A DNA stretch of 64,000 nt from Eutreptiella sp. 'Long Island Sound 2002' (taxonomy: Eukaryota; Euglenozoa; Euglenophyceae; Eutreptiales; Eutreptiaceae), in NCBI GenBank assembly GCA_964036045.1, contig OZ038393.1, positions 49,840,429 through 49,904,428 on the forward strand. The letters run 5' to 3'. The position numbers were made by a program, and so were the translations under genes. Positions 1 through 11,499 of the stretch are shown here, piece after piece. The first letter of the stretch is position 1; every line of letters starts with the position of its first letter. Under the pieces are notes generated by a model. That model ran no database searches and had not been told where the DNA came from. It worked only from the letters and a program-made list of their open reading frames with translations.

Positions 1-278
1 CTGCGGGAAGCTCTGCGCGCCCAGCGGCTCCGGGTGCGTGTGGTACGAGTTCTGTCGGCGGTGCTCCGGGGCCGTCCGGGGAAGGAAGAGGAGTTGGTGC
101 AGGTACCAGTGGCCCTGCGCGTCGGACGGGTTGTGGAGTGTTAACCACTGTTCCACCACGCCTCCCGGGTGTGCGGCCTCGACGCGGCACTGCAACCCCA
201 GGCGGCCCAGGCGGTTTGACGTGCCCGCAGGCGGGATGTGGGTCTGCAGGTAGAGCACCCGCAGCGGTTCCAGTGCCA
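1..278 (-). CDS. Unrecognised GC-rich open frame cut by the window edge
   Basis: On the minus strand one frame is open from about position 278 to position 1 with no stop. It is much richer in G and C, especially at third codon positions, than the element DNA beside it. It reads as ordinary protein, for example QTHIPPAGTSNRLGRLG and EQWLTLHNPSDAQGHWYL. It has no visible start because the frame runs into the protease remnant of family B1, whose similarity to the B2 copy stops at about 279. It is therefore either a host exon or the body of another element joined to the truncated end of B1. I recognise no family. The part seen is about 92 codons, and the rest lies outside the window. Confidence 0.35.
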
Positions 279-600
279 AGGTACGGACAAGAGCCCACTG
301 CCAAAGTCGCAGTGTAGAGAATAGGGGCGTTGGAGAGACGGCATTTTTCCTTGGAGGTTTCTTCGCAGGAAGTCGGTGCCCATGACGATGTCAAAAGCAG
401 CAGTGTCCAACACCCTGCAGTAGTGTGTCACAGTTTCGTCGCCAAGACAAATAGACACATCGACACCCCCCAAGGAATGGATGGTACGTCCATCCCCTAC
501 TCTTATGGCCATTGTCTTAGTTTACTTGAAAATTCTTAGCGGGCGCCGGGCCACTATAGAGAGTGTTGCGCCGGTGCCAAGCACTGCAAGAAAAACTTGA
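279..600 (-). pseudogene. Family B1 aspartic protease remnant (start of pol)
   Basis: This is a degraded retroviral-type protease from a Ty3/gypsy element. The motifs AIRVGDGRTIHSLGGVDV and FDIVMGTDF match the protease of the B2 copy near 8.0-8.3 kb and of family A. The catalytic triad DTGA has become GTGA, so the active-site Asp is lost, and a TAA stop lies in frame just downstream of it near 537. Similarity ends abruptly at about 279, where different GC-rich DNA begins, so reverse transcriptase and everything after it are missing. It continues the B1 gag remnant on the same strand. Confidence 0.7.
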
Positions 601-619
601 TCCCCGATTTTCACGAGGA

Positions 620-2600
620 TCCAGAAAACCAAGTCCACCTCCTCAGAGCCGTCTCCCTACTCCTCAGCAGGGAATTTCACATCATCCCCTGCAGCCAAGA
701 GAGACTTGGCCATCCAGGACAGTCGACCCTTCTTGGAGTTAGACCCCTCCGGGGAGGCATTATCCCCGTGTAGGCGTTTCTTGGGGTCAGCGGCGGCAGG
801 AGAGGGAGAAGTAGCGGGCGCTGATGAGCGCCTCTGGGGGTTGGGGGTTCCACCCTTGCCACCCCCCTGGCCTCCTCCTTTACCACCCTTGTCCCCATTC
901 TGGAGAGTTCTGGTGGCTGTTTACGCTTTGTGGCGTTCAGCCTCTTGCCGTTTGTGTTTGTCACTCTCACGTTTTTTGATGTGACATCCGTCCTCGTAGT
1001 GACGACGTTTGCCACAGTACCCACCGGTGATGGTACACCTGAAATGATCCTGATTGGTCACTGTTTTCCCATCTTTAGTGCGCTGCTGCCTTTTCAGTTG
1101 CAGCACACACACAGACACAACCACTGCGATGGTCGCAGTCAGGGGCATGACAGGGTCCACCCTTGTCATTGATAGGCTTACAGTAGAACAGTGGGGCTGT
1201 ACCGATTTCAGGTTTAACCTCACTCATGGCACGCAGGTTACCCCCCCTTTTACCACCACCCTTGTTGGCGTTAGTGGGGTTTTTAGGCCCTTTTCTTTTG
1301 CCACGTTCAGGGGTAGGGTTGGCACCTCTACCCAGGTGTCTCTTGGGGAATTTTTCCATATGGGAGTCATTCTCGCTCTCAAGGGCGAGTTCGATGATCG
1401 GGTCCGCAAGGTCATCGTACGTATGGGTCCGTCTCTTCCTCTCTGAGGTGGAGCGGCAATCGTCCCACGTACGTGTTGGGATTTTACTCACGAGCCACAG
1501 GGGAGGTTCCGTGGGTCCACAGGGACCCAGGTTCATTCGTGAGAACACATATTCCAGGTCGCACACACATTCAGAGACTGGCGCAGCGAAAGGAAATGCA
1601 AGGAGCATAGGGAGCTCCTCAATCTGTGTGCACACACTGAGGTCTGTTTCATAGACCGGGAAGGTTTTCTCCAATCTTTGGAGAACCTCGGCCCAAGTAG
1701 AACAGGTTTTTACAATCTGCTTCACCTGTTTTTGCAAAAATTTTCTTTCGCATGAGCGTTTCAAAAGAGAACATTTAGTGGCCACCTCCACATGGGATTG
1801 GCCGGTGAGTAAAAGAAACTCGGCGAATTCCTCTGCCCACTCGGGCAGGTTTTTAGCGTCGAACTCCGGCAATTCCAGCTGGATGTTCGCCTGGGCAATT
1901 GGTTTGCCACTCTTCCCACCCCCTGAGGTTGAGTCTGAAGAGGGCGGTGGTCTGCCAGCCAGAGGTTCCAGAGCTGTGAGCCCCCTTTTCTCCATCTCTG
2001 CCACGGGCACGTCCTGTAGCTCAGCGATGCGGACTGTTCTGGCACTGGGATGAAAGGGGCTGGGGCATGTGACCTTGGGTAGTAACCTGGGAACCCTTGA
2101 TCGTTTGAGATCATAAGCGAGCGTGCTCCATCCGGGGGAAGCTGAGGCCAACGACGTCTTGGGTAAGGATTCACTGATACCCAATTTCGCCCTGATAGCC
2201 TCAGACAGGGCTGTCACATCAGGATCTTCGGACCCAGATAGCAGTTTGGCCAGTAGTTCGGCCGTACGGTCCAGGGCACCATAGGTTGGCCCTGGGAGAC
2301 GGGAATCCTCCACACAAGCTGGACACACTTCAGGGTTCCTGCTGGCTGTTGGTAGCTCTGGACGGCAAGCTAACCCTCTCGGTCGCCTGGGTAGAGATAC
2401 AGGGTCAGCCAGGTTCCGTAGGTGGGCCAGAGTAAAGATAGGAACCTATGCCCGTATGTGGTGGGGATCCCAGGGCTTCGAGAGGTTCCTCTCCATCTTC
2501 CCCTCGGACAGCCCTGTAGTACTCTTCACGGAGCAGGTACTCGTCCATTCTCCTTCTCAGTTCGTCTTGTTCCTCAGAGCCTCCCACTGCCGTAGACGAA
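620..2600 (-). pseudogene. Family B1 gag remnant
   Basis: This is the capsid/nucleocapsid polyprotein of a Ty3/gypsy element, now broken. The best frame (1075-2328) holds the gag core LPEFDAKNLPEWAEEFAEFL followed by KQVKQIVKTCSTWAEVLQRLE, which aligns along its length with family A gag. Frame changes separate it from an N-terminal piece (2405-2587, MDEYLLREEYYRAVRGEDGE) and from a C-terminal zinc-knuckle piece near 980-1060. That knuckle reads GGYCGKRRHYEDGC: the last three ligands of CX2CX4HX4C remain and the first Cys is replaced. Lysine- and glycine-rich sequence follows, as in other gags of this type. It is not functional. Confidence 0.75.
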
Positions 2601-2897
2601 GATCCAGGGCAGGCTGAGCGGGAGATGGAGACAGCAATTCGCCGGCGGGGGTGCTGCAGGCTGTCACCACGGGCCGCTAAGGCCTCAGTGGTTAAGGGTA
2701 TTTCTCTGGGCGCTTCTTGTTCCGCCTTTCTGCGACCTGGATGTTCTTGAGACCCAGATGCAACTCCGAGCTTGGGCTCACTCGTTGAGATGGGCCCACT
2801 GCTGCCCAGTTGAACTTGTACACTCCGAATTGGCCACGTCCTGGAGTGTAGGCGCCTGCTTGATTCCTAAATTCTACACTCATTACCTGGCTTTGGA

Positions 2898-2953
2898 GGG
2901 GCAATGGACTGCTTGTTGCGCGAGGCCTCGCGCCAGGAACAGTCCATTGCCCC
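2898..2953. repeat. 56-bp imperfect palindrome with nested perfect palindrome
   Basis: GGGGCAATGGACTG at 2898-2911 is the exact reverse complement of 2940-2953. Between them GCGCGAGGCCTCGCGC (2918-2933) is a perfect 16-bp palindrome, separated from the outer arms by 6-nt spacers. The DNA could extrude as a cruciform or fold as RNA. It lies in the leader between B1 gag and its LTR and is not seen at the matching place in B3, so it is probably a small insertion. Positions 2600-3146 otherwise hold only diverged element leader. Confidence 0.8.
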
Positions 2954-3146
2954 CAAAAATGCATTTTTTGGACCCATCAGGAACACGAAAAGGCCTAAAT
3001 TCCATACATAAGAATTCTTTTCGTTTTTACAAAAACGGCCTGATTTTTTGCAAGCCAAAGAATGGTTCTTTTGGTGTTTTTTGAGGCCCTGTCTTTTGGG
3101 CACTTTCTGTCGCTTTATACCCTGCAACTTGAGCCGCCTCAGAGAC

Positions 3147-3535
3147 ACAGAATATGGCTTGGCCAGCATGGCCAAGCAACTGAATTCAGAAACAGTTAAA
3201 AAGTAGAACCACAATAAGTGGTAGAATCAGTTGAGTATAGGGGTCTTGAGGTGGGGGACCACTAGGCTTAACCTACAAGGCCTTAGGCATGAAGTGCCTA
3301 CTTTATTTCGGTATTACCTCCATGAAGGAAAATACCTCCGCTCAGTTGAGCGGTAGGGGTGAACTTCATGGGGGGCTAGGGTTTTAACCCTAGTTACTTT
3401 GAGAAAGTGTACTTTAAACTTCAAAAGAGTGATAAAAATGATTAAGTTACTCTCAACATCAACAAAAGGCTTTTAGGGGGGGCTTGGCCTTGACCAAGTC
3501 CCCGAAAAAAGACATGGCAGTCACTTTTTCTTACT
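3147..3535 (-). repeat. Family B LTR, partial (between B1 and B2)
   Basis: This stretch starts ATATGGCTTGGCCAGCATGG and contains GTATAGGGGTCTTGAGGTGG and CTAGGGTTTTAACCCTAG. It matches the segments at about 11110-11498, 12810-13196 and 54160-54298. The right edge ends in CTTACT, as the family A LTR does. It is shorter than LTR-B2 because its left part (everything left of about 3147) is replaced by unrelated sequence and no primer-binding site is present beside it. One LTR serves both neighbours: 5' for B1 and 3' for B2 on the minus strand. Confidence 0.75.
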
Positions 3536-3638
3536 AATAGCAACGGGAGGAGGGGATTTTTTTGGTATACCACCGCCTCCTAAAGCTTGCAACCTCCTCA
3601 GTTCGGTTAGGCACAATAAATAGATAGTCACAAGGAGA

Positions 3639-6600
3639 TTAGTTTTTCTTCTTACGCCGGGACAGAGTTTTAGCACGGGTTAGTAGCTGTCCCTCGTTAT
3701 TCTCAACGAGGTAGGAAAGAAAGATCGGATTGATACTCCCATCTGGCTGTATAAAGGCTGACATGGGCTCCCAGGTTGCCTCAGATAGCCCATATCCGTC
3801 CCACAGAGTAAGGAATTTGCAGTCTTGCTTATACTCGTGGCGTGCAATACCTGCAACCAAGTAGTAGCCATCAACTGCCATCTCATCGGCAGTCATCTCT
3901 TCCAGTTAATCTGCCTCTTCAGGTTTGGCAGCATTCTCTAGGTCGGTACGCTCGACCTCTCTGTCAGAAAGACGCCACTCATCCCAGGACAGTTCGTCAG
4001 GCGAGTGGCAATGTCTCAGCTGTTTTGGTGCGCACAGCAGCTCTCCACCTAGGCGAGGACTGCACCTCACATGGATCCTGGATCCAACTATCTTCATAAT
4101 GCGGTAAGGCCCAAAGAAAGGGTCCTGCAAACAGTTGCGGGGCCACGCGGGCAATTCTGAGTGGTGTACCAGCACCAGATCTCCAACCTTCAAAGTGGCA
4201 GGACGTGTCGTGGGGTAACGCCTAGTTAACTCACATTCATGAGCGTGTTTCAGGTTAGCTCTAGCTAGGTTAGCCAGGTCCTGCCTCTGTTGCAGCCAGT
4301 CCTCTAAGTGGCTCTTGTAGTCCTGTACAAAAGGGGTTTTGAAGAACCACGCAGGACGCCCCCCATGGAACAGCCTGTGGGGAGGAGCCAGTTAAGGAAC
4401 TGTCCTGAGAGTTTATTGTTAGGACAGCCCAGAGTAACAGGCGTACCCGATCTTTGGTACGCTGTTGTTTAATCAGAATTCTCAGGTTCTGCTCCACCAC
4501 ACCGTTTTATCTCTCGCACAGAGGGTTACAAGTGTTAGTGTAGGGCACACCCGTTGTTCTTTGGACGTTCAGGCGTCGAGTACTCGCTTGTACCATCCGG
4601 TGTCACTCCGGATAGGTGCATCTTGTCAGAGTGCACCTCCTTAGGTGCTCCGTAGTGTTCGAGCCATTGTTCAACCAAAATTTTCAAAGTTTGTTCCCCT
4701 GTGATTGTTTTGTTGCTGGGAAACGCAAAGGTGAAACTGGTCAGGCCACAGGTGACAACCAGACAACTTTCATAACCAGCAAACTTAGGCAGACCGTGGC
4801 TGAAATCCACGTACAACAGAGAGTTAGCACAGTAGGGGATAGGCAGACCGGAGCTGAGTTCCCGGTTACGTGAGTCGCTCTGTTTGCTGACGTGACACTC
4901 ACAGGAGTGCACTAGGGGCTGCATACGACCGCGTAGTTCAGCGCAGGTTCATCCGGAGTACAAACGCTCCCTAAAAAATTCAACAGAACGGTTGCACGCT
5001 GTGTGTCCTGAACTGAGATGGGGCCACTGTAGGCAACCATCCAGTCGTGCTTGAGTCACAACTATGCAGTCTTCATAGTAGAGATATTGGTTATCTTTAT
5101 ACCAACGGTCGCCGTCTATCAGGCATGCCTCTAGGCCATCACTGAGGCAATTAAGTACACATTGATACTAAGACTGGTAAACTTTCAGATTCCAACCCTG
5201 CAGTACACCTGCAGTGCGCATGGACAAGTCCAACTGGACATCCATACGTCGGAACGCCTCTTTGGCCAACGCCTCCGAGCTCTCACTTAAGAGGGCATCG
5301 AAGTTATTACAAATATGTAGTCAGCCATTTTGTTTTTATACCCTGTATATGGGGGAAAGTCAACCTGAACTGACTGAGATAAGTCCACAACGGTTTTAGT
5401 TTTGTCTTTTCAGGAGGGGGACCCTTCTGAAATGTTTTCACAGGCTCTTGGTCACAGAGCCACAGAATAGGGTTATTGCCAAGTAGGCGGGACTGCGAAG
5501 AGAGCACGAGCATCCCAGCGAGGAGTTCATGGTCGTAGGTACTGTAGTTGGATCGTTCTTGATTCCATTTTCAGTTCCAGTGCCTGAGGGGCACCGGACG
5601 ACACTCATTCGCAGGGTAGTCATGCTTCGAGCTACCATCGTGGTTCAGACTTGAAGTGTGATACTGGCAGTGAGACAACTTAGCGGCGTTTTGCTCTTGC
5701 CACTGGTATAGGAGACCAGCCCCCCCTACATCACAGCTATATGTGATGAGTATCATCTCGTTCTTAGGACGGAATACCCCCCAGCAGTTGGTAGAGGAGA
5801 TTTTATTCTTCCTGAAAATAGGCCTCCTCCTTGTCGGTCCACCGCCAAGGGTTGGTCTTTTTATAAGGTCAGTCAGGGGGGGCTGAGGAATATGTACAAA
5901 TGTGTATATGGCGCCGGTAAAAACTGCACAGGCCAACAAAGCTCTGAGCGTCGTGAACACCCTTCTTAGGGTCATCACATATCTGCATGTCTTGCAGGGT
6001 TTGCATCTTAGATGCGGCTGGTTTCCACCAACCATACCCAACGTCGAAACCTAGATACTCCATATTCTAACGCATGAACTCACATTTCTCGAGTTTGATG
6101 CGGAGATGGCGTTCCTGACAGACAGTGAAACACTCTTGTAGGAGGAGGATGTGATCCTCCTGGGTATTAGTACCCAGACTCGCGTCATCAATGTATGCCT
6201 CCATCCCAGCCCGACGGGATACCAGTTCGTGTACAAGGGGTCTGCGTCTCAGGATACATAGGATTTACTTCATCAACTCCTGAAAGAGTGCACTGGCATT
6301 CGCGACACCGAGGGGCATGACCTTCCGGCGGAAGACACGACACTTAGGGGTTACAAAGACGAGCAGTTCCTGGACTGCTCGGGTAACGTCTACCTGCCAG
6401 AATCCACTGCACTTGTCCATTTTGGTCTTGAATCGACACTTGGCGATTCTCTCTAGGGTGTTCTCCATGTTGAAAATACTCCCTGAGTGGCTTTGGGTCT
6501 TTTTGTTGACCTCACCATAGTCGACCACCAAGCGCATAGCAGTGGAGCCAGGTTTAGCCAGGAGGAAACAAGGGCTATAATCGCGGGGATAGTCTGCGTG

Positions 6601-8343
6601 TTTATGCTCCTCGACAAGGCCAGCATCTATGCATTCCTGGTTCTGGCATTCAATCTCGTCGACTTAGTCTTGTGGGGCGGGGTACGGACGCTGTCTCACC
6701 ACAGACCCTTCAAACTCTGGTTTGAGCTTGAGGTCCATCTAGACCAGCTTTTTGCAACACAGGGGTGGGGCCAACGGGCCAAAAACCTCATGGTATTTGT
6801 GGATGAGCTTACTGAGACGAAGGTCAAGGTTCATGCTCTCCAGTTTCTCCGAAAAATCCTCCTCGGCATGGAGGTTGCTCTTCCCTTTTTCTTGTTTCTT
6901 TATGCGCCCCATAGTTTCACGGGGCGAACTCATCCTCCCATTCCTGGTGACCCTGCTGCACGTAGTGGAGGAAGTATACCAGACGTACCTCAGGATCGGG
7001 GGGAGCTATTTCTTTATCATCATCCTCGGACCATGTAGACGTTTTCCAGGTCCTCTTGAGGAGGTCCAGGCGGTTCCGCTGCTCGATACCCTCAGCCTTA
7101 GCCCATAGAACCTGTTGGAGGTCCTGAATATCGTACCAAGAGACGGGCATGTTATTGCGTGGGGGTTGAGTGCCAGGTACCTGACGTGCAGGGCCGTCAG
7201 TGGCCAGCATTGAGAAAACAGTGTGGTCCTGACCCCCCCTAGGGCTGGATTCACCGAGATCCACCTCATCCATTAGCAACTGCGCGAGGGAAGCGCTTTG
7301 CTTCAGTGTAAGCACCTCCGGGTTCACCCGTGGTATAGCAACAGCGATCTCACTCAAGTGGTCGTTAGCATCAGCCAAAGGAGTAGAGACTACTGGAGTC
7401 TCCTGCTCATCAGAGCATTTGCTACTTGTAGTGGTAACCAAAGAGTACTCGGATCTTTTCTTAAGATCCAAGAGGGTAAGGTCTCGAGTTTTGGCCATCA
7501 GCTCCTTGAGCACTACCTCGTCAAGTTCACTCACCGGTACGGGGTTTGGAGAGCCATCAACGATGGACAAGAAACTGCCCCATTCAGGGGCTGGCATGGT
7601 CTTCTGGGAGTCCTCAGGAGCGTAGATTGGACAGTCCGGGAGCTCAGTCCTCCCCACTGTCATACGGTCCGGCAAACGCCTCCCATGGGCGTGTTCCCTT
7701 ATGGTACCGCAGTCAGGTGTGCATAGTACCACTCTCGCTCCTTCAAGGGCGGATTTGGTCAACACCTTAGAGAGTTAGGAGAATGGGCGGTTAGCGTAGC
7801 ACAACCCCATCGATCTCCGGTAGAAGCCATGGGTGTTGATGAGGTATCGCAAACAATAGAGCTGCATCATATGCTGCTCCTTGCTCGCGTCCATTCCACC
7901 TAAACTTCATTCAGGTCTACCTGCAAGGCGGCCAGTCCATATTCCAAGACGGGCCGCACCAACTGATAGTTTTCAGTTCCATCAGACCGGTTCACGTAGC
8001 GTAGACTGGATTCTTTTCGTCCTGACAGCTCCGGGGGGACAGAGAAAAGGCCACTACCGAAGCCGCGGTGTAGGGCATAGGGACGTTGCAAACACAACAG
8101 TTTCACCTGGCGGTTACGGCACACGAAATCTGTGCCGATAATCATGTCAAAGGCGTCAGTATTGAGCACTTTGCAGTGCTGAGTCACCTGCTCATCGTCC
8201 AAGCAAACGGTCACATCGACCCCCCCCAAGGAATGGCTGGTTCTCCCATCCCCTACCCGTATGGCCACGCTTTTTGGTTTCCAGATCTTGGCTTGTTTTA
8301 GCAATCTGCGTGCCACGATGGAAAGACTGGCGCCTGTGTCCAA
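3639..8343 (-). pseudogene. Family B2 pol remnant (protease-RT-RNase H-integrase-chromodomain)
   Basis: This is a near full-length but shattered chromovirus pol. From its 5' end: protease with MDTGASLSIVARR (7900-8343); a long linker (6917-7765); reverse transcriptase with RLVVDYGEVNKKTQSHSG and KMDKCSGFWQVDVT (6265-6537); RNase H with VLSSQSRLLGNN (5307-6041); integrase with LLYVDFSHGLPKFAGYES and EHYGAPKEVHSDK (4270-4924); the GPY module with DPFFGPYRIMKIVG (3906-4193); and a chromodomain with YYLVAGIARHEYKQD and LSEATWEP (3639-3896). At least six frame changes or stops break it. The domain order and wording match family A pol, so B and A are related lineages. B2 has decayed far more. Confidence 0.85.
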
Positions 8344-8625
8344 GACCGCTTTGTGAACCTGATCACCTATCTTGACGGCGATTCAGAAAACCAAATCCTC
8401 ATCCTCCGAGCCGCCCCCCTATCCCTCTCCAGGGAACTTTACTTCCAACCTGGCAGCCTGCAGGCACTTGGAGGCCCAGTTGAGCTTGCGCTTCCTGGTG
8501 GTATCGTTCTTGTCGGCGCCGCCAGCGCTAGGCGTGGAGGGCACGGTCCATTTTTCACCCTGCTGATCACCGTTAGGTGTGAGGTTGGGTGCTCCTCTTC
8601 CAACAGGGGGGGCGGGTGAGGACCC

Positions 8626-10560
8626 TCATCCTCTAACAGGGTTATCCTTACCCTTACCTTGGGAATCCCCAGGGTTGTGGCCTCCCCCCTCAGGTTTACG
8701 CTTTCCGGCGTTCTTACGCCGCTCCTCTTCCGCTTTCTTCTGTTTCTTGGACTCGCGGCGCTTTATATGGCATGAATCTTCATAGTGCCTACGTTTGCCG
8801 CAATATCCCCACGTTATCGTGGAGCGGAAATGGTGTTGGTGCTTCACCTCTTGACCATCTTTGGTTTTCTGCGTGCGCTTCAGTCTGAGCATGCACGAAC
8901 TTCGCCCGTCACGGTCGGGCGCGTGGTAGGGTCCACCCTTATCGTCCGTAGGACGACAGTAGAAAAGATCAGGTGCCCCTTTACCCTTGGAGGGGGGGGT
9001 CTGAGTCATATGTTTCAACTGCCCACCACGGCCCTTCCCAGGTTTAGAGTGGGGATGAGGTGACCTTCCCCTAAGTTTTTTCTCAGCAGGGGTCTCCCTT
9101 CGCAGATGTTTGCGCAGGTATTCGTCCATGTAGGAGTCATTCTCCCTCCCCATGGCCAACTTGATCAGCAGATCCACCAAGTCATCGTAGGAGTGTGTCC
9201 GAGCTTTCCTCTCGGACGTCTCCCTGCCGACATCCCAAGTCTTGGGAGGAATCTTCCCTGCGAGTCATAGGTGAGGCTGTGTAGGATCATAGGACGTAGG
9301 CTTCATGCGTCCAATGACGTCTTCAAGCTGCGCCACAAGTTCCGAGATACAGGCAACTGTAGGGAATTCGGGGAGTGAAGGCAACTCTTCGAACTCAGTA
9401 CGGACACTCAGGTCCGTCTCGTAGAAAGGGTACATCTGTTCCAGTCTCTTCAGGAAGTGCCCCAAGTGTGAGCTCTTCTTGATGGCGGTCTTCACTTGCC
9501 GGTGGAGAAATTTCTTTTTGCACGACTTCGTGATGAGTGTGCACTTCGTCCTGACGCCAGCATGTTGCTGACCTATGGGGAGTAAAGATTCAGAGCACTC
9601 CTCAGCCCAAGAATGCAAGTTTGTAGGATCAAACTCAGGGAGTTAGATTTGAAGGTTCGCAGTGGCGATGGCCTTGGTTCCTCTACTTGGTAAACCTCGG
9701 TCACCTGTTCCACCCGAAGGGGGTGAGGGGTTGGTGGTGGCTAATGGCGCAAGCGCAACCAGGCTATAGCTCTTCATCTCAGCCTCTGTGGTGTCCTCCA
9801 CATTGCAGACAGGCACAGTCCTCACATCGGGGTGGAAAGGACTAGGAAAGGTGAACGTAAGAGAGCTGTGGATACCTCTGCAGCTTTTCACATCCCTGGT
9901 CAAAGGTTCTACACCAGGGGACACGGTAGGTGGGGGCTTTTTCAAATCGGAGAGCCCCAGTTTAGTCTTGAGTGCTGTTGAAAATGCACTCAAATCAAGG
10001 TATTCATCACGTGCACCCAAGACCCGGGAAAGTAGCTCCATGGTCTCATAGAGACCCAGCTTAGGGGCTGCCACGCATGCGGGAAGGCCTCGCTCCACGC
10101 ATGTGGGTTCAGGTGCTAACGCCCTTGGACTGGGGTCAGGCTTTGGACATTCATGTTCCTTCGGTTCTCTGGAAGGCGCTGGTTCTTTAGACACCTAGTC
10201 AGGCACCCACTGTAACGATTCGGCCGACTTTGGCCTATCCATTTCGCCGTAAGGTATCTTGAACGTCTCGTCGCCCCAAATAGCTCCAAACATCGTTCCC
10301 AAAGCTGCATCTTTTCCTTTTGCTTTCATTGCTGCTCTTCTCCGGGCCTTGACCTTGGCATTCGCCACTTCAACCCCTGGAATGCGCGTGGTTTCGGATG
10401 GGGGCAATGAGGACACGAAGGAAGCTAAGGCGGCCACCACAGGGTCCTTGCTTTCAGAACGCCTGAGGTTCGCCCGCGTTAACCTAGGCAACTTAGCGCT
10501 CGGACAGACTTCTTCGGTATATATTTTTTGTATTCTCTTCTGCCTCTCTTGATTCTGCAT
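8626..10560 (-). pseudogene. Family B2 gag remnant
   Basis: Gag of element B2, lying upstream of its pol on the minus strand. The N-terminal frame (10195-10560) runs into a TAG at 10195-10197. The same frame resumes at once as SKEPAPSREPKEHECPKP and runs to a TAA at 9643, after which LPEFDPTN, the start of the gag core, continues in frame. Another break lies near 9262. The nucleocapsid part (8626-9180) has GYCGKRRHYEDSC, a zinc knuckle with its first Cys lost as in B1, then basic low-complexity sequence. It is inactive. Positions 8344-8625 hold diverged gag-pol junction DNA. Confidence 0.8.
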
Positions 10561-10736
10561 GTTCTCCTAGAGGACCAGTATCAGGGGGTACACCACCTGT
10601 AGACGAAGGTCTAGGCACATCACCACTCTTTGGTTCGGTGCTTGTGATGGGTACAGTTTTGGCAGAAATCTTCACAGTTCAGAATACAAGTGTTTCTAGG
10701 TGTTCTTCGTGTTCTGCTTTAGTCTTCTAGGGCTTG

Positions 10737-10748
10737 CCTCTGCTACCA
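10737..10748 (-). promoter_or_regulatory. Primer-binding site of B2, initiator tRNA-Met type
   Basis: On the minus strand this reads TGGTAGCAGAGG, exactly complementary to a tRNA 3' end CCUCUGCUACCA. It sits immediately downstream of the 5' LTR of B2, where minus-strand DNA synthesis would be primed. The same 12-mer occurs in the outer element at 16809-16820. Confidence 0.8.
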
Positions 10749-11498
10749 AAAAAGGTTTCTGGTTCGCCCACACTTGTGCTTGTTCCTTGTATTTTTTTTA
10801 GAAAACCTTGCTGATTTTCCACAAGTCAAAATAAGGTCCACACAGAGATAAAGTAGAGCAAGCCCAGGCACCCGATCAATGAAATCGGGATAAATCCTTC
10901 CACAATCGAAACATGTGCAACAAAGAGGGGCTGCAGATGAACAGTGCAGGCTCAAATACAAAGTTTCAGTCACATTTGGACAAACCAAATGATTTCATAA
11001 TGGAAACGCGTATTACTCTGGCTACCAAGAAGGTCCCAGGGACTTCATGTGCACCTTATGACATGCAATGGAGTTGGCTAGGAATCTGGGGCAGGTAGGC
11101 TGGGCCGGACACAGGATATGGCTTGGCCAGCATGGCCAAGCAACTGAATTCAGAATCATTTAAAACGTAGACCAACAATAAGTGATACAAACATTTGAGT
11201 ATAGGGGTCTTGAGGTGGGAGAATACTAGGCTTAACCTACAAGGCCGTAGGCATGAAGTGCCTAATTTATTTCCGTATTGCCTCCATGAAGGAAGATACC
11301 TCCGCTCACTTGAGTGGTAGGGGTGAACTTCATTGGTGAGCTAGGGTTATAACCCTAGTTACCTTGAAAACTGTACTTCAAGCTTCAAAAGAGTGATAAA
11401 AAGGACTAAGTGTTAGTCTCAACAACTTCCTAAGGAATAGTCTAGGCTTGGCCTGGAATAAGTACCCCAAGAACGACATGGTAGTGACTTTGTCCTAA
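10749..11498 (-). repeat. Family B LTR (5' LTR of B2)
   Basis: About 750 bp between the B2 primer-binding site and the point where a B3 gag fragment begins. It is the longest family B LTR in the window. Its right 390 bp match 3147-3535, 12810-13196 and 54160-54298, and its middle part matches 54010-54150. It contains CTAGGGTTATAACCCTAG, a near-palindromic core shared by the copies. Terminal bases are diverged (TTTGTCCTA where LTR-B1 has TTTTTCTTACT). Confidence 0.75.
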
Positions 11499-11499
11499 T

